A stretch of 64,000 nucleotides of DNA. It comes from Diacronema lutheri. Lineage: Eukaryota; Haptophyta; Pavlovophyceae; Pavlovales; Pavlovaceae. The DNA lies in assembly GCA_019448385.1 (NCBI GenBank), contig JAGTXO010000043.1, positions 42,501-106,500 on the forward strand. The letters run 5' to 3'. The notes beneath the pieces were generated by a model, which worked only from the letters and a program-made list of their open reading frames with translations, was not told the DNA's origin and ran no database searches. A program made the position numbers and the translations under genes. Of the stretch, positions 18,631 to 28,509 are shown one piece after another. Numbering within the stretch: the stretch's first letter is position 1; every line of letters starts with the position of its first letter.

Positions 18631-20652
18631 TCAGGCGCACTCCACGGCTGCGCCCGTAACGACGTCGTCCGCCGAGCGGTCCGGGCTCAGTTCCACGTGC
18701 TGCGCGTGCTGCGGCGGCACGGACGCGGCTGCGCGCCTCCCGTGCCGCTCACACGCGCGCTCCGGCGCGGGAGGCGGCACGCCATCGTACGCACAGCCTC
18801 GGCTCCTGAGCAGCATTTCGTCGCCATCGTTGCGCGCGGTGCGCAGTGCACGCAGCGCGTCGTCCTCCGCAGCGTAGAGCGAGAGCGCGCTCGTGTCCGC
18901 ATCTGCGCTCGCGCCGGCGGGCAGCTGCGCGGCGGCGACCGAGGAACTCGCGTCAGTGTCCGCTCCGGCCGACGCACAGACGTGCACCGCACAGTCGGGT
19001 GCGCACGCGCTGCCTGCCACGTCCTTGAGGAAAGGGTGCGAGAGCGCCTCGCGCGCGCTCAGCCGTGCAGCCGGGTCGTAATCGAGCAAGCGCTGCGCGC
19101 GTTCGTGCGCGGAAACAGACGCAGGAGCGCAAAGCGGCGCGTGCACTGTGAGCGGTGCGCTGGACCTCGCGGCGTGCCCACGCCGGCGCGCGCTGCGCGT
19201 GGCTCGCGGCTCGTCGGGGCTTTGCGCGCGGCACGCACCTCAATCAGGTCGAGTGCTTCGGCGGGCGCGTCCGGCAGCAGCTCGGCAAGCGGCCTCGCGC
19301 GCCACTGCGGGAAGGCTCGCTGGAAGCAGGGGAGAGAGGCGAGCCCCGCGCCATGACTGCCATTGGGCGTGCCGCGCGCGATGAAGATTGAAAAGAGCTG
19401 GTCCACTTCCGATTGGCCCGGGAAAAGGGGCGCGCCGCGCAACATCTCGGCGAGGATGCAACCGACAGACCACAGCTGCGCGGCCATCGCCCAGAAAGAT
19501 GGAGCGCGCAGCGCGAGGAGGGGACGGCAGCCCGTAAGGCGGCAGGGCATGCGCGAGGAGGGGACGGCAGCCCGTAAGGCGGCAGGGCATGCGCGAGGAG
19601 GGGACGGCAGCCCGTAAGGCGGCAGGGCATGCGCGAGGAGACGGGACGGCAGCATGCGCGCATGCCGGCCGCGAGCGGGCGGCGCGCGAGCGGGCGGCGC
19701 GCGACCGCGCGACGCGCACATCTATTGCGGGCGTGCAGCGTGTTGCGCCGAGCAGCAGCTCGGGCGCGCGGTACCAGAGCGTCACGACCTCGCGCGTGTG
19801 CGTGCGGTCGGGCAGGCGGAAGGCGCAGCTGAGGCCAAAATCTGCGAGCAGCAGCCGACCAATCCGTAACTCGACGAGAAGGTTCTCCGGCTTGAGGTCG
19901 CGGTGCGACACGCGGCAGCCGTGGCAGTAAGAGAGGCCGGAGAGGAGCTGCGACGCGTACCACTGGGCGAGGGGAAAAGGAGAAGGGCGCGCGTGCGGGA
20001 GGCTGGCGGAACGTCACGACGCGGCCGCAAGGCTGGGCGCCACCCGCGGGATGGACAGCCTACCCCGCCAACTAGGTAGCGGCGCGGCGCGGCGCACCTT
20101 GATCGTCGGCAGCGACAAGCCGCGCACCTGCGACTCCATGCACCGCTTGAGGTCCGAGTCGACGAAGTGGAAGACGAGGTCAAGGTGGTACGGCGCGTGC
20201 ACCACGTCGAGCAGCCTGCGATGAAGCGCACCGCGCGCGGGGCACGTGGCGTACGCGGGGTGGGCGTGGGGGACGCGAGGATGACGGCGCGGCGCGGCGA
20301 TCGGGCCACCCAACGCGCCTGCCCGGCAGGCGCCGCGGCGTAGTGCGGCGCGGCAGCGCACTGGATGACGTTCTCGTGGCGCAGCTCCTTCAGGAGCGCG
20401 ATCTCGCGGATGGCCGTGGGTGGGATGCCGTCCTCATCAAGGGCGAGCTCGATCCTCTTGAGCGCGACCGTCCGGTTGCTATCGCTCACGTCCATCGCCT
20501 TGAACACCACGCCGTACGCGCCTGCGGCGCACGCACGCCAAAGGTTGTGCGCGCGGTCAGCGCGCGGCGCGCGCGACGCCCGCGCGCCGCGTGCGACCGG
20601 CCACACCTTGGGCAATCTGCCCGATGACGTGGTAGCGGGGGATCTCGACCAT
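18631..20652 (-). CDS. Cyclin-dependent kinase (CDK1/2/5-like, PPTAIRE helix)
   Basis: Six exons (20652-20607, 20521-20362, 20215-20098, 19962-19720, 19475-19239, 19092-18631) give 421 residues. The kinase domain carries the Gly loop IGQIAQGAYGVV, VALKRIE, the cyclin-binding helix [13 protein letters not shown] (PSTAIRE-like), [16 protein letters not shown] in place of DFG-LA, the activation segment [14 protein letters not shown], and the CDK-typical [11 protein letters not shown] and [19 protein letters not shown]. It phosphorylates Ser/Thr before Pro when bound to a cyclin, by family knowledge. All five introns sit between conserved blocks; donors are GTGTGG, GTGCGC (three) and GTGCGT. A 150-residue Ala/Ser-rich tail follows the catalytic domain, longer than in animal CDK1. 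PPTAIRE differs from canonical PSTAIRE, so the cyclin partner is uncertain. Confidence 0.9.
19511..19640 (-). repeat. 40-bp minisatellite inside a CDK intron
   Basis: Three perfect 40-bp units (19511, 19551, 19591) and a partial fourth lie within the intron 19476-19719. The intron separates the activation-segment exon from the WSVGC exon. Confidence 0.9.
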
Positions 20653-20707
20653 GGCCAAGGCGGCGACCAGAGGCACCTTGGGCGATCTGCCCGATGACGT
20701 AGTAGCG
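20604..20707 (-). repeat. Duplicated first-exon segment of the CDK gene
   Basis: A 34-bp segment encoding YHVIGQIAQ and the exon-1 splice donor (20604-20637) is repeated 70 bp upstream (20674-20707) with two differences. The upstream copy keeps a usable GT donor after CAAG but has no in-frame ATG before it. It probably lies in the leader. Confidence 0.8.
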
Positions 20708-20998
20708 CGCGTCCCGCCTGCCCGTCCGTCTCCCGCCTGCCGACGCTCCGCGTTCTCGCCACACCTAGGTTGTAAATTATTCTTATTGACTTCGGAATTT
20801 TCTCCCTTTTGATTGAGAGACGCCATTGGTTGACGCTGGCTCGCGCCTCGCAGTCGGTGACGACCGACGAGTAGCGTGACAATCCTTGAAGGACGTCTCC
20901 TGGCGCTGTGCAAGTACTTTTGTTTTGCGGGGGTGTTCTGCTGCGTATACACGGCGAGCGTTTTTTTTCCCACCCGCGCCGCGGCGCGCCCGCCCGCG
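20708..20998 (-). promoter_or_regulatory. AT-rich upstream region of the CDK gene
   Basis: 290 bp between the CDK leader and the stop of the next upstream gene. The part near 20770-20960 is the most AT-rich stretch here and includes TTGTAAATTATTCTTATTG. It is the likely CDK promoter overlapping the 3' region of the GRAM-VASt gene. Confidence 0.5.
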
Positions 20999-22833
20999 TC
21001 ACGCGGACGGCGCGGCGCCGCCCGCCGGCCACGCGACGACGCGCGTCTTGCTCCCCTCCTTGTCGACGCCGTCACCGCTCACGCGCCAGCCCCATTTGTC
21101 GCCGTGCGCCTCGGCCGCGCCGCGGATGACAAAGTCGGGCGCCTTCGAGCCGCCGAGCACGCCGCCCAGCCAGCCGCCGCCAAGCGCGCCCACCTTGACG
21201 GCGACGCCCTGCTGCAGCGCGAGCTCGGCGGCCGCGAGCCGCCGGCGGAGCATCTCGACCTCCGACTCGCCGTCGCGCGCGCGCGGCGCGGGCGGCGGGG
21301 CGTGGCCTGGCGGCGCCGGCGCCGAGCGCGTACGCGCCACACCCGGCGCCGCGGCGCATCCGCCCTTGCCCGCGCTGCCGCCCTCGGCCTGGCGCACGAA
21401 TTCGACGATCTTGGTGGCGAGCACGGCGTAGTCCTTCATCGCGGTCGAGATCGTCTCCGACTCCATCTTGCCCGACCAGAGCAGCCGCTTGTAGAAGATG
21501 CACTCGATGGAGCACGTCACCTGGCACAGCGGCGAGTCGATCCCCGCCTCGCCTGCGGCCAACGCGCGCAGGTGCACCGGCGCGGCGCGTGAGCGGCCGG
21601 GAGTGGCGCGGGAGTGGCGGCGCGGGAGGTGCGCGCACGCGCGCGCGCGCACGTACCGGCGGGGCGGACGCTCCACTTCTTCCGGATTGCCCACGAGTCG
21701 CCGAAGGGCACGTCCTTGATCGTCGAGAGCGTCTGGTAGACGAGGACGCCCGATGCCAGCCAACCGACGCGCTGAAACCAAAAGCCGCGGCCCTGCCGGA
21801 TAGGCGAGAGCGGGTTGTCGATCTTTTGGACGAAGCTCACCTCGCGCGAGCGGCCGCCCGCCGTCGTCGACGCCGCCGGCGACGCCTGCTTGACGTGCGG
21901 CTCGTCCGCCGACGCGCTTGGCCGCCATTTGCCCACCGTCACGTTGCTCGCCTCCTGCGTAGCACGCGGCGGTCGGCGAGCGCGGCGGTCGGCGGGGCGC
22001 GCGCGGTGCGCGCGCTACGGCGCGCAGCAGCGCACCTGGTTGGCGAGGTGCACGCTCTCGGTGAAGGGCGACGAGTCTGCGAGGAGGAGGGAATAGAGCG
22101 CCTTGACGGTGGTCGGCACTTCGAACGTCTTGATGATGTGCTTGTACGGCTGATCGTCGAGGCCCTGCACGCCGTTCTGCAGGTCGGAGAGGATCTCGTA
22201 GTCCGCCGCCTCCGCCAACTCCACCTCCGCGACCGACTGCACGCCGCCGCCGCCCGACGACGAGTCGTTGTCGTTGCCAAAGTCGGTCGCCGACTCGGCC
22301 GCCGACACCATCCGCAGGATGCCGTTGGCCTGCTCCATGGCGGCGCCCGGCTTGAAGAGGATCTTGAACGGGAACTTCTTCGCCTTCTTACCCCGCCCCG
22401 TCCGCGCCAGGTGCGCGCGGAAGGTGCGCTGGATGACGGCGGCGGCGTCGTAGAGCGCCCACTGGCCGGCGATAATCGTGCACGCGTGGTCGCGCATAGT
22501 GAACGGGAAGAAGGAGGTGAAGAGGTAGCGCTTGTGGCGGGCGACGATGCGGATCGCGGGGTTCACCATCGCGTGCCGCGTCTTGCCCATGTGCACCAGG
22601 TCGCCGAGATGCAGCACGACGTCCTTAGTCGCGCCGGTGATCGTCTTGGCGCGCCAGCACACGTAGTTCTGCGACACGTAGAGGCGGCCGTGGTAGAGGA
22701 GCTGGCCGCCGCGCCGGCGCTTCTTGGCGCACATGAACTCGGTGATGACGCGCTCATGCGGCAGGTTGAATAGCGCCTCCATCGGGTTGCGCGACGTCGG
22801 CTCGGCGGGCGCGCCGGCGCGCCAGAACGTCAT
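20999..22833 (-). CDS. GRAM and VASt domain protein (Lam/GRAMD1-type sterol transfer family)
   Basis: Exons 22833-22036, 21954-21657 and 21552-20999 give 549 residues. Residues about 17-115 are a GRAM domain (LYVSQNYVCWRAKT, LVHMGKTRHAMVNPAIRI). An IQ-like motif follows (AAAVIQRTFRAHLART). Residues about 235-420 are a VASt/START-like domain (FEVPTTVKALYSLL, FVQKIDNPLSPIRQGRGFW, DSPLCQVTCSIECIFYKRLL). This architecture is that of the Lam/Aster proteins, which move sterol between ER and plasma membrane. No C-terminal membrane helix is evident, unlike GRAMD1/Lam, so a soluble form or a missed exon is possible. A coiled coil near residue 480 precedes the tail. Head-to-head with the TRIC-like channel gene. 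Confidence 0.88.
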
Positions 22834-22921
22834 GAGTTTGGGTGAAATGCGGCGGCGAGTTTGGGCGCCAAATTTGGCGTAACGGCATTTACTAATCAAG
22901 CGGCACGTGCCGCATTTCATC
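22834..22921. promoter_or_regulatory. Divergent promoter region, 88 bp
   Basis: Between the GRAM-VASt gene and the TRIC-like gene. The interval is AT-richer, with TTTGGCGCCAAATTTGGCG-type palindromic content near 22857-22880 (resembling E2F TTTGGCGC sites). Factor assignment is only by resemblance. Confidence 0.45.
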
Positions 22922-23734
22922 ATGAATGCCACGCGGTTCGCCGGCGATGTGCTGGGCGTGCTGCGCGCGCACGTGGAACGGCCGGTACCGCTGGTGATCA
23001 CCGCGGCGCGCACGTCGTACCCGTGGCCCCTCCATCTGGGCAACTCGCTCTGGTCGATCGTCGCGTACCGCACGGTGCGCGACGCGATGCCCGCCGACCG
23101 GCGGCCGGGCACGATCGCGTCGATCGCCGTCGCCTTCACGACGTATGCGATGGCGGGAGGCTTCGCCGCGTGTTACTTGATGCTCGGGCGGCCACCCGCG
23201 GTGCTGCAGAGCGGCACCATCCTCCCCGTCTACATCGCGCTCTGGGCGATGGTGTACGCGTGCCCGTTCGACCTCGCGTTCCGCGCGCTCTCGCAGCCGG
23301 CCGTGCTCTTCGTGCTGGGCAACCTGTCGGAGATGGACGGGTACACGACGGCGCTCAACTACATGGAGGAGGCGTTCCCTCTCTCAAGCAATAGCCCCGT
23401 TTTTCCCGTCCTCTGCGGACTCTCCGTCATGCTCGCGGGCGCACTCACGCGCCACTTTGCGGCGCACGGCCTCGACCGCGGCCTCGCGCGCCTCGACGGC
23501 GCGTTCCGCGCGGACGCGCTCTTCTACGCGCTGCTCTTCGGCGCCTACTTTTACGGCGCACTCCTCCCGTGCGCGGGCGACCTCGCGTGCGCCAAGCGCA
23601 CCGGCTTTTACGAGGCGCTCCCGCTCTTTGGCGTCGCGCGCAATCTCGCGGCCGAGGCGCTTAATGCGCTCGCGCCCGTTGCGGCGTCCGCGCCGCTGGT
23701 TGCGGTGGGCGCGGCCAAAGCCAAGGCAGACTGA
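22922..23734 (+). CDS. TRIC-type (TMEM38-like) intracellular monovalent cation channel
   Basis: 270 residues, single exon. The block SIAVAFTTYAMAGGFAACYLMLGRPP...WAMVYACPFDLAFRA corresponds to the TMEM38 signature (glycine-rich helix with G-x-x-L-A-D, then FFCPFDLFYK). About seven hydrophobic segments are present, as in the family, ending with an Ala/Lys-rich cytosolic tail. TRIC channels pass K+ across ER/SR membranes to balance calcium release. The Asp of LADxLLG is replaced, so gating may differ. I start at the ATG at 22922 (A at -3). Its convergent neighbour, 49 bp away, is calreticulin, another ER-calcium protein. Confidence 0.75.
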   Translation: MNATRFAGDVLGVLRAHVERPVPLVITAARTSYPWPLHLGNSLWSIVAYRTVRDAMPADRRPGTIASIAVAFTTYAMAGGFAACYLMLGRPPAVLQSGTILPVYIALWAMVYACPFDLAFRALSQPAVLFVLGNLSEMDGYTTALNYMEEAFPLSSNSPVFPVLCGLSVMLAGALTRHFAAHGLDRGLARLDGAFRADALFYALLFGAYFYGALLPCAGDLACAKRTGFYEALPLFGVARNLAAEALNALAPVAASAPLVAVGAAKAKAD

Positions 23735-23783
23735 GCGCCATCGGCCGCGCAAATGTAATAGTGCCGCCATCAGGGCGCGCGTC

Positions 23784-25445
23784 TCAAAGCTCGTCCTTCT
23801 TGGCATCTGTTTCGCCCCCTTCGCCTCCCTCCCCGTCGCCCTCACCGCCCTCGCCGCTGTCGTCACCGCCAAACGCGTCCTCGTCCTCGTCGTCGTCGCC
23901 GCCGGCGTAGTCCTCGCCCACCGCGTCCTCAGGCTTGTGCTCCTTGTCCCACGCCTCCTTGGCCTCCTTCTCCTTGGCGACGAACGGCTTCCACGTTTGC
24001 TCAGCGAGCTGGAACGCCTCGTCGAGCGAGTCGGTCACGATCAGGTTGTCGAAGATGGTGCCGTTGTTGACGATCCACAGCTCGTACCCGACGTATGCAA
24101 TGTCGTCGTACGCGCCGAGCTTCGCGTTCGGGTCGTACTTTGCGTTCGCGATCTTGCGCGGCGCCCACTCGCCCTTGTATGCCGGGTTGGGGATGCGCTT
24201 GGCGGTCCACGCGCCCTTGTACTCGGGGTTGGGCATGCGCGGCGCCTCCCACTCGCCGTCGTCCTCGTCGTCCCAGTCGTCGGGCTTCTTCGCATCCTTG
24301 TCCGCAATCTCCTTCGGGATGTCGTCGTACCCGTCGGGCTTCTTGTCATCCGGGTCGTCCATCGTCGGCTCGTCGACCCAATCGTCCGGCTTGGTGTCGT
24401 CCGGGTCGACAATCTCGGGCTGCGGGAAAGGCCAGTTGTCGAGCAGCGTGCCGTTCGCGCGAGACTGCAGGTCAAAGTAGACCTCGAACGTGTCGTCCGG
24501 CCGCAGGTGCAGCGTGTACACGTGCGTGAGCTGATCCTTGTCGCCGTACTCGAGCGAGATCTTGTCCGTCTTGAGCAGGTTCTCGCCGTCGCGCCCAAAG
24601 ATGACGTGGATGAGCGACGTGTCGTACCCGCACATGTCCGGCCCGAACTGCGCGCGCGGCGGCGCGGCGCGGCGCGGCGCGGCGCGGCGGTGCGCGCGCG
24701 ACACGACCGCGGTCGGTCGCGCCCGGCGTGCGAGACGGGGGACGGCAGTGCAATGCCGCGCACCATAATGCTGTACTCGCTCGAGCCGTCAAACTTGGCG
24801 GGGTCCGTCGAGCTGGGGAGAAGCTTGACGTAGCCGCCGCCGCAGAAGGAGTACATGTGCTCCTCGTGCTTGACCGAGAACTGCACGACCAAATCCTTGT
24901 CCCTGCTGCTCGCCTTCTTCTCGAGCGGCGCGGTCGCTGCGTAGAACCTCATGTCGTGCGGGCAGCTCATCCCCTTCTGCACGTCCGCGTCGCCAGACCA
25001 CTGGCGGCAGACGAGCGGTGGCAGACGGGTGCGCACACGCCAGCGCGCGCGTGCTCAGCCTGACCGCGCGCGTGACCGCCTGCTGCCCCCCCCCCCCCCC
25101 CCCCCGCGCCCCCTCCCCCGCACGCCCGCCCGACTGTGCCGACGCATCGCGCGCGCTCAGCGAGGCCATTGTTGAGGCCTCTGGCGGGGCGGGCGCACCT
25201 TGCCCGCGGTGTTGCCAAAGACGCCCATCTCGTCCTTCGCCTTAGACTGCGTCCACTTGGACAGGTCATCAAACTTGTCCACAAAATAGACCTACCGCAG
25301 AGCACGTCGCGCGCGCCGTGCGCGCCGCCCGAGCGCGATTCAAGCTCGCTTCGCGGGCGGTCCGGCGCGCGCCGTGCGGCTCGAGAGGCGCGTCGCTCAC
25401 CTCGCCGAGCGCCAGCGGGAGCACCGCCGCGAGGAGGAGCGCCAT
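23784..25445 (-). CDS. CRT: Calreticulin, ER lectin chaperone
   Basis: Four exons (25445-25401, 25291-25199, 25000-24764, 24647-23784) give 412 residues, the usual size. A signal peptide (MALLLAAVLPLALG) fills exon 1. The N domain shows VYFVDKFDDLSKW, VVQFSVKHEEHMYSFCGGGY and HVIFGRDGENLL. The P domain has three copies each of the DPDxxKPDDWDD and GEWxAPRIPNPxYKG repeats. The C domain is Asp/Glu-rich and ends in KDEL for ER retention. The protein binds glycoprotein folding intermediates and stores calcium. Introns are GTGAGC and GTGCGC (two) type; the second holds a run of 20 C on the plus strand. The starts of calreticulin and IF-3 are 85 bp apart. Confidence 0.97.
25086..25105. repeat. Homopolymer run of 20 C in a calreticulin intron
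   Basis: Plus-strand C20 (G20 in the sense of the calreticulin transcript) within the intron 25001-25198. The exact length may be affected by sequencing. Confidence 0.8.
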
Positions 25446-25530
25446 CTGTGCGCGCGAAGACGAGCGGGCGTCCGACAGCGCTCCAGACGCTCCGCGATTT
25501 CGGCCCAAACACTGGCGAACACTCCGCACG
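25446..25530. promoter_or_regulatory. Divergent promoter region, 85 bp
   Basis: Between the ATG codons of calreticulin (minus) and organellar IF-3 (plus). No classical TATA motif is visible. Shared promoter function is inferred from the head-to-head arrangement. Confidence 0.45.
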
Positions 25531-26328
25531 ATGGCGCGAACCGCCCTGGTGGCGGGCGGACGCCTCTGTGGCCGTTGGGCTTCCCTCCGCTCGGCGCCGA
25601 CGGCGCCGGCTGTCTGTGCCGCGCGCGCGCTTTCGACCGCCCGCCTCCCGCCTCGCTCCGCCGACGGGCTCAACGACGGCGTCCTCCGGCACGAGCTCGT
25701 CCGGCTGATTGGGCTCGACGGCAAGAACCGCGGCGTCGTCGCGGCGCGCGAAGCGCTGGAGGCGGCGCGCGGCGAGAACGCTGACCTGCTGGAGGCAAAG
25801 GCAGACGCGCAGCCGCCCGTTTGGCGGATCACTCCGCGCACGCCGCGGCAAGCCCGTCCCACGCCGACCCTCGCCCCGGGCGCTAAGGGCGCGCGCGGCG
25901 GCGGCGGCGGCGGCGCGAGCGGCGGCGGTGACAAGGGCGAGGCGAGCAAGGCGGCGGCGGGCTCGAAGGAGCTGCGCCTCACCCTCGGCGTGCAGGAGCA
26001 CGATCTGCTCACAAAAGTCCGGCAACTCGGCACCTTCCTCGAGAAGCAGCAGCGCGTGCGCCTCACGTTCCGCCCCGCGATGCGCGCCAAGGAGCAGGGC
26101 GACGCGAATGCGCTGCTTGCGCGCATCGGCGCCGAGCTGCAGCACGTTGGATACACGCGTAAGGTCACGCGCAAGGATGCGAGCGGCAAGCCCCTCGAGG
26201 TCGACTTTGTGCCGGCGCTCGCACCGGCCGCGCGCGCGCCGGACGGCGGCGGCGACGGGGCGGACGCGGCACGCGCCGCGCCTGCGACGGCGCCAGCCGC
26301 GCAGGGCAGCAAACGGTCGGGGGCGTGA
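25531..26328 (+). CDS. Organellar translation initiation factor IF-3
   Basis: 265 residues, single exon. The first 45 residues are Arg/Ala-rich without acids (MARTALVAGGRLCGRWASL), a mitochondrial-type presequence. Residues about 48-105 are the IF3 N domain (LVRLIGLDGKNRGVVAAREAL, QPPVWRI). A Gly/Ala-rich linker follows. Residues about 148-220 are the C domain (LRLTLGVQEHDLLTKVRQLGTFLEKQQRVRLTF). IF-3 keeps ribosomal subunits apart and checks the start codon. The tail after residue 230 is Ala/Gly-rich. Plastid rather than mitochondrial targeting cannot be excluded. The stop codon sits in the loop of a 16-bp inverted repeat. Confidence 0.88.
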   Translation: MARTALVAGGRLCGRWASLRSAPTAPAVCAARALSTARLPPRSADGLNDGVLRHELVRLIGLDGKNRGVVAAREALEAARGENADLLEAKADAQPPVWRITPRTPRQARPTPTLAPGAKGARGGGGGGASGGGDKGEASKAAAGSKELRLTLGVQEHDLLTKVRQLGTFLEKQQRVRLTFRPAMRAKEQGDANALLARIGAELQHVGYTRKVTRKDASGKPLEVDFVPALAPAARAPDGGGDGADAARAAPATAPAAQGSKRSGA

Positions 26329-26348
26329 TTCAACCGTTTGCTGCCCTG
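26302..26348 (+). terminator. 16-bp inverted repeat around the IF-3 stop codon
   Basis: Perfect arms 26302-26317 and 26333-26348 (CAGGGCAGCAAACGGT and its complement) with a 15-nt loop that contains the TGA at 26326-26328. It could act as a 3'-end or stability signal. Function is not demonstrated by the sequence. Confidence 0.5.
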
Positions 26349-26445
26349 GGGTTCAGCCGTGTTCTCCGAACTTCTCCCCAGTCGAGCACCACGTCGTTCG
26401 AAATTCGAAAGTGATCCAGCAGAGGGAAAGAAGAGAACACATCTC

Positions 26446-28509
26446 ATGCGCTTCCTGGGACGGAGACCGGAGAGTACGGGCGGAGGGCCGGCATTGGCGC
26501 AGGCTGTCGCGGCCGCGCCCGCCAACGATGGCGACTTGGCTGTTGCCGACGGCCGCCTGTTGATGGCGCGCGACCTCGATTCGGGCGCGCTCATCCCAAT
26601 CGAGTCGGCGGCGTCCGCCGTGGTCGAGCGGCGGCTCGGCGCACGCGCCGCCAAGGGCTTCGCCTCGCCGCCGTCGGCGGTGGCGAAGCGCCTCTCTTCC
26701 GCAAAGGAGCAGCTGCTCCTTCCGGCTTCCCTCGTGCCGCATATTACGCGCCTTGCCTTCTCCAACGACGCGCCGGTCGTCGGCGCGGCGGTGCAGCTCG
26801 TGCCGACCTTCTCGATCGGCGGCTGCTCGCACGCGACGCGCTGGCGGCGGCTGCGCGCCACGCGCGACGAGCCGTTGGACGCGGACGCCGAGCTGGACGA
26901 GCAGAGCGTCGTTGGCGCCGGTGATAGCTACGTGGCCACGCCCGACGACCTCGGCCACGTGCTCGTCGCCGAGTGCGTCCCGACGGGCCCGACCGGCGTG
27001 CGCGGCCTCGCGGGCACGGCGACGACGGGCGTGGTCACGCTCGCGCACGGGGTGCGCGTGCAGCTGGCCGGCTCGATCGAGCGCGGTCACGCGCACTTCG
27101 ACCTCGAGCTCGCGCACGACGACGATGGCGCGCCGCTCGGCGCGGCCGCAGCGAGCCGCAGCGACCAGCCGGCGGGTGGCTCGCGACGCGTGCGCCTCGC
27201 GCTGAGCGCGGACGGCGTGCAGCTGCGCACGCACGGCAGGATGCGCGGGGCCAGGCGAGCGCTCGACACGGCGCGCGACAGGCGCGTGCTCGCCGCCGTC
27301 GGGCTGAGCGCGCACGTGCGCGCGCGCCTGCTCACCACCGACCTGTGCAGGCTGCAGCTGTGCGTCGCGGCGCGCGCGCGCCCGTTCGAGCTGGTCGCGC
27401 AGAGCGCGCACGAGCGCACGATGGCGGTCCTGACGATTCGCGCGTTCGCGTGCCTGGGCAACACGCGCACACTCATCGGCGCCGAGTTGTGGCCCGCTGC
27501 GCCGGACGGCGGCGGCGACGGGGTCGAATTTGGCGGTGGGGGCGGCGGAGGTCTGGGCGCGTCCGCCATCGTGCGCGCGCCGGCAGTCGGTGGGCACCTC
27601 GCGCTCTTGGGCCAGCCTCTCGTCGGATCGACGCTGCGCGTGCAGCTGCCGGCGAACGTGCGCGAGGCGGACGACGAGGCGGGCGCGGGCGAGCGACTCG
27701 TGTCGATCTGCTGGCGGCGCTCACGCGCGGGCGCGCCGGCGACGCGCGCGCGGCACCGCGCGCAGCCGATCGACGGCGCGTGCGGCCCGGCGTACGTGCT
27801 GTCAGCCGACGACGTCGGCTGCTTTGTGGTGGCCGAGGCGGTGGCCGCGCACACGGGTGGATGGGCAAGTGTGCGCGCGTGTGCGGCGACGGCCGAGGCC
27901 GTGTCCCTGCCCGCCGAGCTCGAGGAGCGCATCTGGAGCGCGCGCGAGGCGGGCGAGGCTCGCTTCGACGCCGTCGACGTCGCTGCGCTCGGCGACGCGC
28001 ACGGCTGCGGTGCGGGCGGAGGCGCGGGCGGCGCGGCCGAGGCGGCGGGCGGCGGATGTGCCAAACTGAGACACGCGCCCGCCCGCCCCTCCGTGCACGC
28101 GCACATCGCGCGCTGCGTCGCGGCGTCGCGCATCGGCCACGGCGCGCCGCCGAGCGCCGAGCGAACTCTGCTTGTGAGCGCTCAAAAGGTGAAAATGCGC
28201 TTTGGCCGGAGGACGCTCGCCAAGGAGCCTCTCAACGAGGCGACGGACGCGCGCATCGTGCTCGGCGGCGGCGGCGACGGCGGCACCGGCATCGCGGCCG
28301 AGTCGGCGCAGCCGTACGCCGCGCCCGCGGCCGTGTGCGTGCGGATGAGCGCGTCGGTCGCGTTTGATCTTCTCATGCCGAGCGCGGCCGAGCGCGACGC
28401 GGCGGTGCTCGTGCTGCGCATGTTTGCGCACGAGCGGTGCGAGCAGCTGGGCGTTGCCTGGTGGGGCGCGCCCGCCCAGTCGGAGGACGACGACGAGGAC
28501 GACGACTGA
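26446..28509 (+). CDS. AIR9-like protein with two A9 repeats
   Basis: 687 residues, single exon, starting at the first ATG after an AT-rich leader (26350-26445). Residues about 103-200 and 380-490 match the A9 repeat of AIR9 proteins: PVVGAAVQLVPTFSIGG...WRRLR...YVATPDDLGHVLVAECVPTG and a second with LVGSTLRVQLP...ICWRRS...YVLSADDVGCFVVAEAV. Each A9 repeat is followed by a similar PH-like module, ending AHERTMAVLTIRAF in the first and AAERDAAVLVLRMF in the second, so the unit has been duplicated. Plant AIR9 binds microtubules through a basic N-terminus and LRRs, which this protein lacks. Cytoskeletal association is therefore only a possibility. It ends in a short acidic tail. Confidence 0.7.
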   Translation: MRFLGRRPESTGGGPALAQAVAAAPANDGDLAVADGRLLMARDLDSGALIPIESAASAVVERRLGARAAKGFASPPSAVAKRLSSAKEQLLLPASLVPHITRLAFSNDAPVVGAAVQLVPTFSIGGCSHATRWRRLRATRDEPLDADAELDEQSVVGAGDSYVATPDDLGHVLVAECVPTGPTGVRGLAGTATTGVVTLAHGVRVQLAGSIERGHAHFDLELAHDDDGAPLGAAAASRSDQPAGGSRRVRLALSADGVQLRTHGRMRGARRALDTARDRRVLAAVGLSAHVRARLLTTDLCRLQLCVAARARPFELVAQSAHERTMAVLTIRAFACLGNTRTLIGAELWPAAPDGGGDGVEFGGGGGGGLGASAIVRAPAVGGHLALLGQPLVGSTLRVQLPANVREADDEAGAGERLVSICWRRSRAGAPATRARHRAQPIDGACGPAYVLSADDVGCFVVAEAVAAHTGGWASVRACAATAEAVSLPAELEERIWSAREAGEARFDAVDVAALGDAHGCGAGGGAGGAAEAAGGGCAKLRHAPARPSVHAHIARCVAASRIGHGAPPSAERTLLVSAQKVKMRFGRRTLAKEPLNEATDARIVLGGGGDGGTGIAAESAQPYAAPAAVCVRMSASVAFDLLMPSAAERDAAVLVLRMFAHERCEQLGVAWWGAPAQSEDDDEDDD

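Noticed and set aside
25086-25105. Homopolymer runs (25086, 34925, 56597) as functional elements by themselves
   Set aside because: Their exact lengths are unreliable in sequencing, and a single run without context is not evidence of function; only the paired tracts of SIN3 intron 7 were kept as a finding.
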